A DNA stretch of 60,581 nucleotides from an uncultured Curtobacterium sp. (lineage in GTDB: Bacteria; Actinomycetota; Actinomycetes; Actinomycetales; Microbacteriaceae), in contig CAJYUW010000002.1 in NCBI GenBank assembly GCA_913778205.1, positions 1-60,581 of the forward strand, written 5' to 3'. The notes beneath the pieces were generated by a model that worked only from the letters and a program-made list of their open reading frames with translations, was not told where the DNA came from and did no database searches. Both the position numbers and the translations under genes were made by a program. Shown piece after piece: positions 60,445-60,581 of this stretch (its first letter is position 1; each line of letters begins with the position of its first letter).

Positions 60445-60581
60445 TATCAATAGCCGATCGGCTATCTCTAATGGTTCTTGGTCGGCCTGGGGTCGGCTGA
60501 CAGGCTGGCACCGGTCCCGGCTCGTGGTGTGACTCTTCGGCTATCTGCCTGTCGTTATGACGTGGCATTGTCTCGACTCGT
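60445..60581. other. foreign-looking end of the window with a palindrome
   Basis: Bases 60450-60465 (ATAGCCGATCGGCTAT) form a perfect 16-bp palindrome just inside the boundary with the gene stub. Local GC is lower than in the core region. This may be the end of a mobile element that continues beyond the window. Confidence 0.45.

Overview
The window is about 60.6 kb of very GC-rich bacterial chromosome. Many genes start with GTG, and several are characteristic of Actinobacteria: mshC (mycothiol synthesis), rbpA, pafB-pafC, helY beside tatC, a DUF3099 protein and an actinobacterial-type glycogen synthase. The mix and spacing fit the family Microbacteriaceae, plausibly Curtobacterium; that genus call is inference, not something the sequence proves.

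Positions 1-53.8 kb look like ordinary core chromosome. In order they hold: SURF1 / small Cys protein / DUF3099 (minus) and a FabG-like reductase; a GntR regulator divergent from a peptidase, amino-acid permease and acetamidase-type gene set; serB; divergent glgC and glgA; an ABC ATPase and ribosomal protein L31; an exonuclease and trehalose synthase; an alpha/beta hydrolase with a glycosyltransferase; a phosphatase with a sirtuin; a SpoU RNA methyltransferase; a D,D-carboxypeptidase and a serine hydrolase; an SGNH hydrolase divergent from an acyl-CoA dehydrogenase; dinB and a helicase; a type II NADH dehydrogenase; a CCA-adding-like enzyme and tRNA-Leu(GAG); M20 peptidase, uppP and mshC; PAC2; HAD, trmI and an FKBP lipoprotein; pafB-pafC, tatC-helY and lnt; rbpA; SPFH-NfeD; and an SDR, a NUDIX hydrolase and a FemAB/GNAT-like protein. 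Glycogen (glgC, glgA) and trehalose (treS) metabolism lie close together. Envelope functions (uppP, lnt, D,D-carboxypeptidase, tatC) recur.

From about 53.9 kb to the end the sequence changes character. Base composition becomes less uniform, and there is an integrase N-terminal fragment, a truncated IS3-family element, the frameshifted 3' end of an alpha/beta hydrolase gene, a GNAT gene, a possible IS end, a LysR-controlled two-gene unit, and a cation exchanger gene behind what looks like a yybP-ykoY (manganese) riboswitch. The end of the window holds a gene stub cut off by foreign-looking DNA. This is best read as an accessory region.

Regulation visible in the sequence: about twenty genes have a TANNNT box ending 6-8 nt before an ATG or GTG and no Shine-Dalgarno sequence, so leaderless transcription looks common. 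dinB and the M20 peptidase gene carry a TGTCGGTG-N8-(-10) arrangement like the mycobacterial PafBC/RecA-NDp damage promoter, and pafBC lies in the same window. rbpA has a GGAAC-N18-GTT promoter like those of SigR-type sigma factors. Intergenic DNA is full of strong hairpins sharing a GGGAGGC/GCCTCCC core, a 69-bp dyad repeat in two copies, and short tandem arrays (7, 8, 12, 17, 18, 40 and 112 bp periods).
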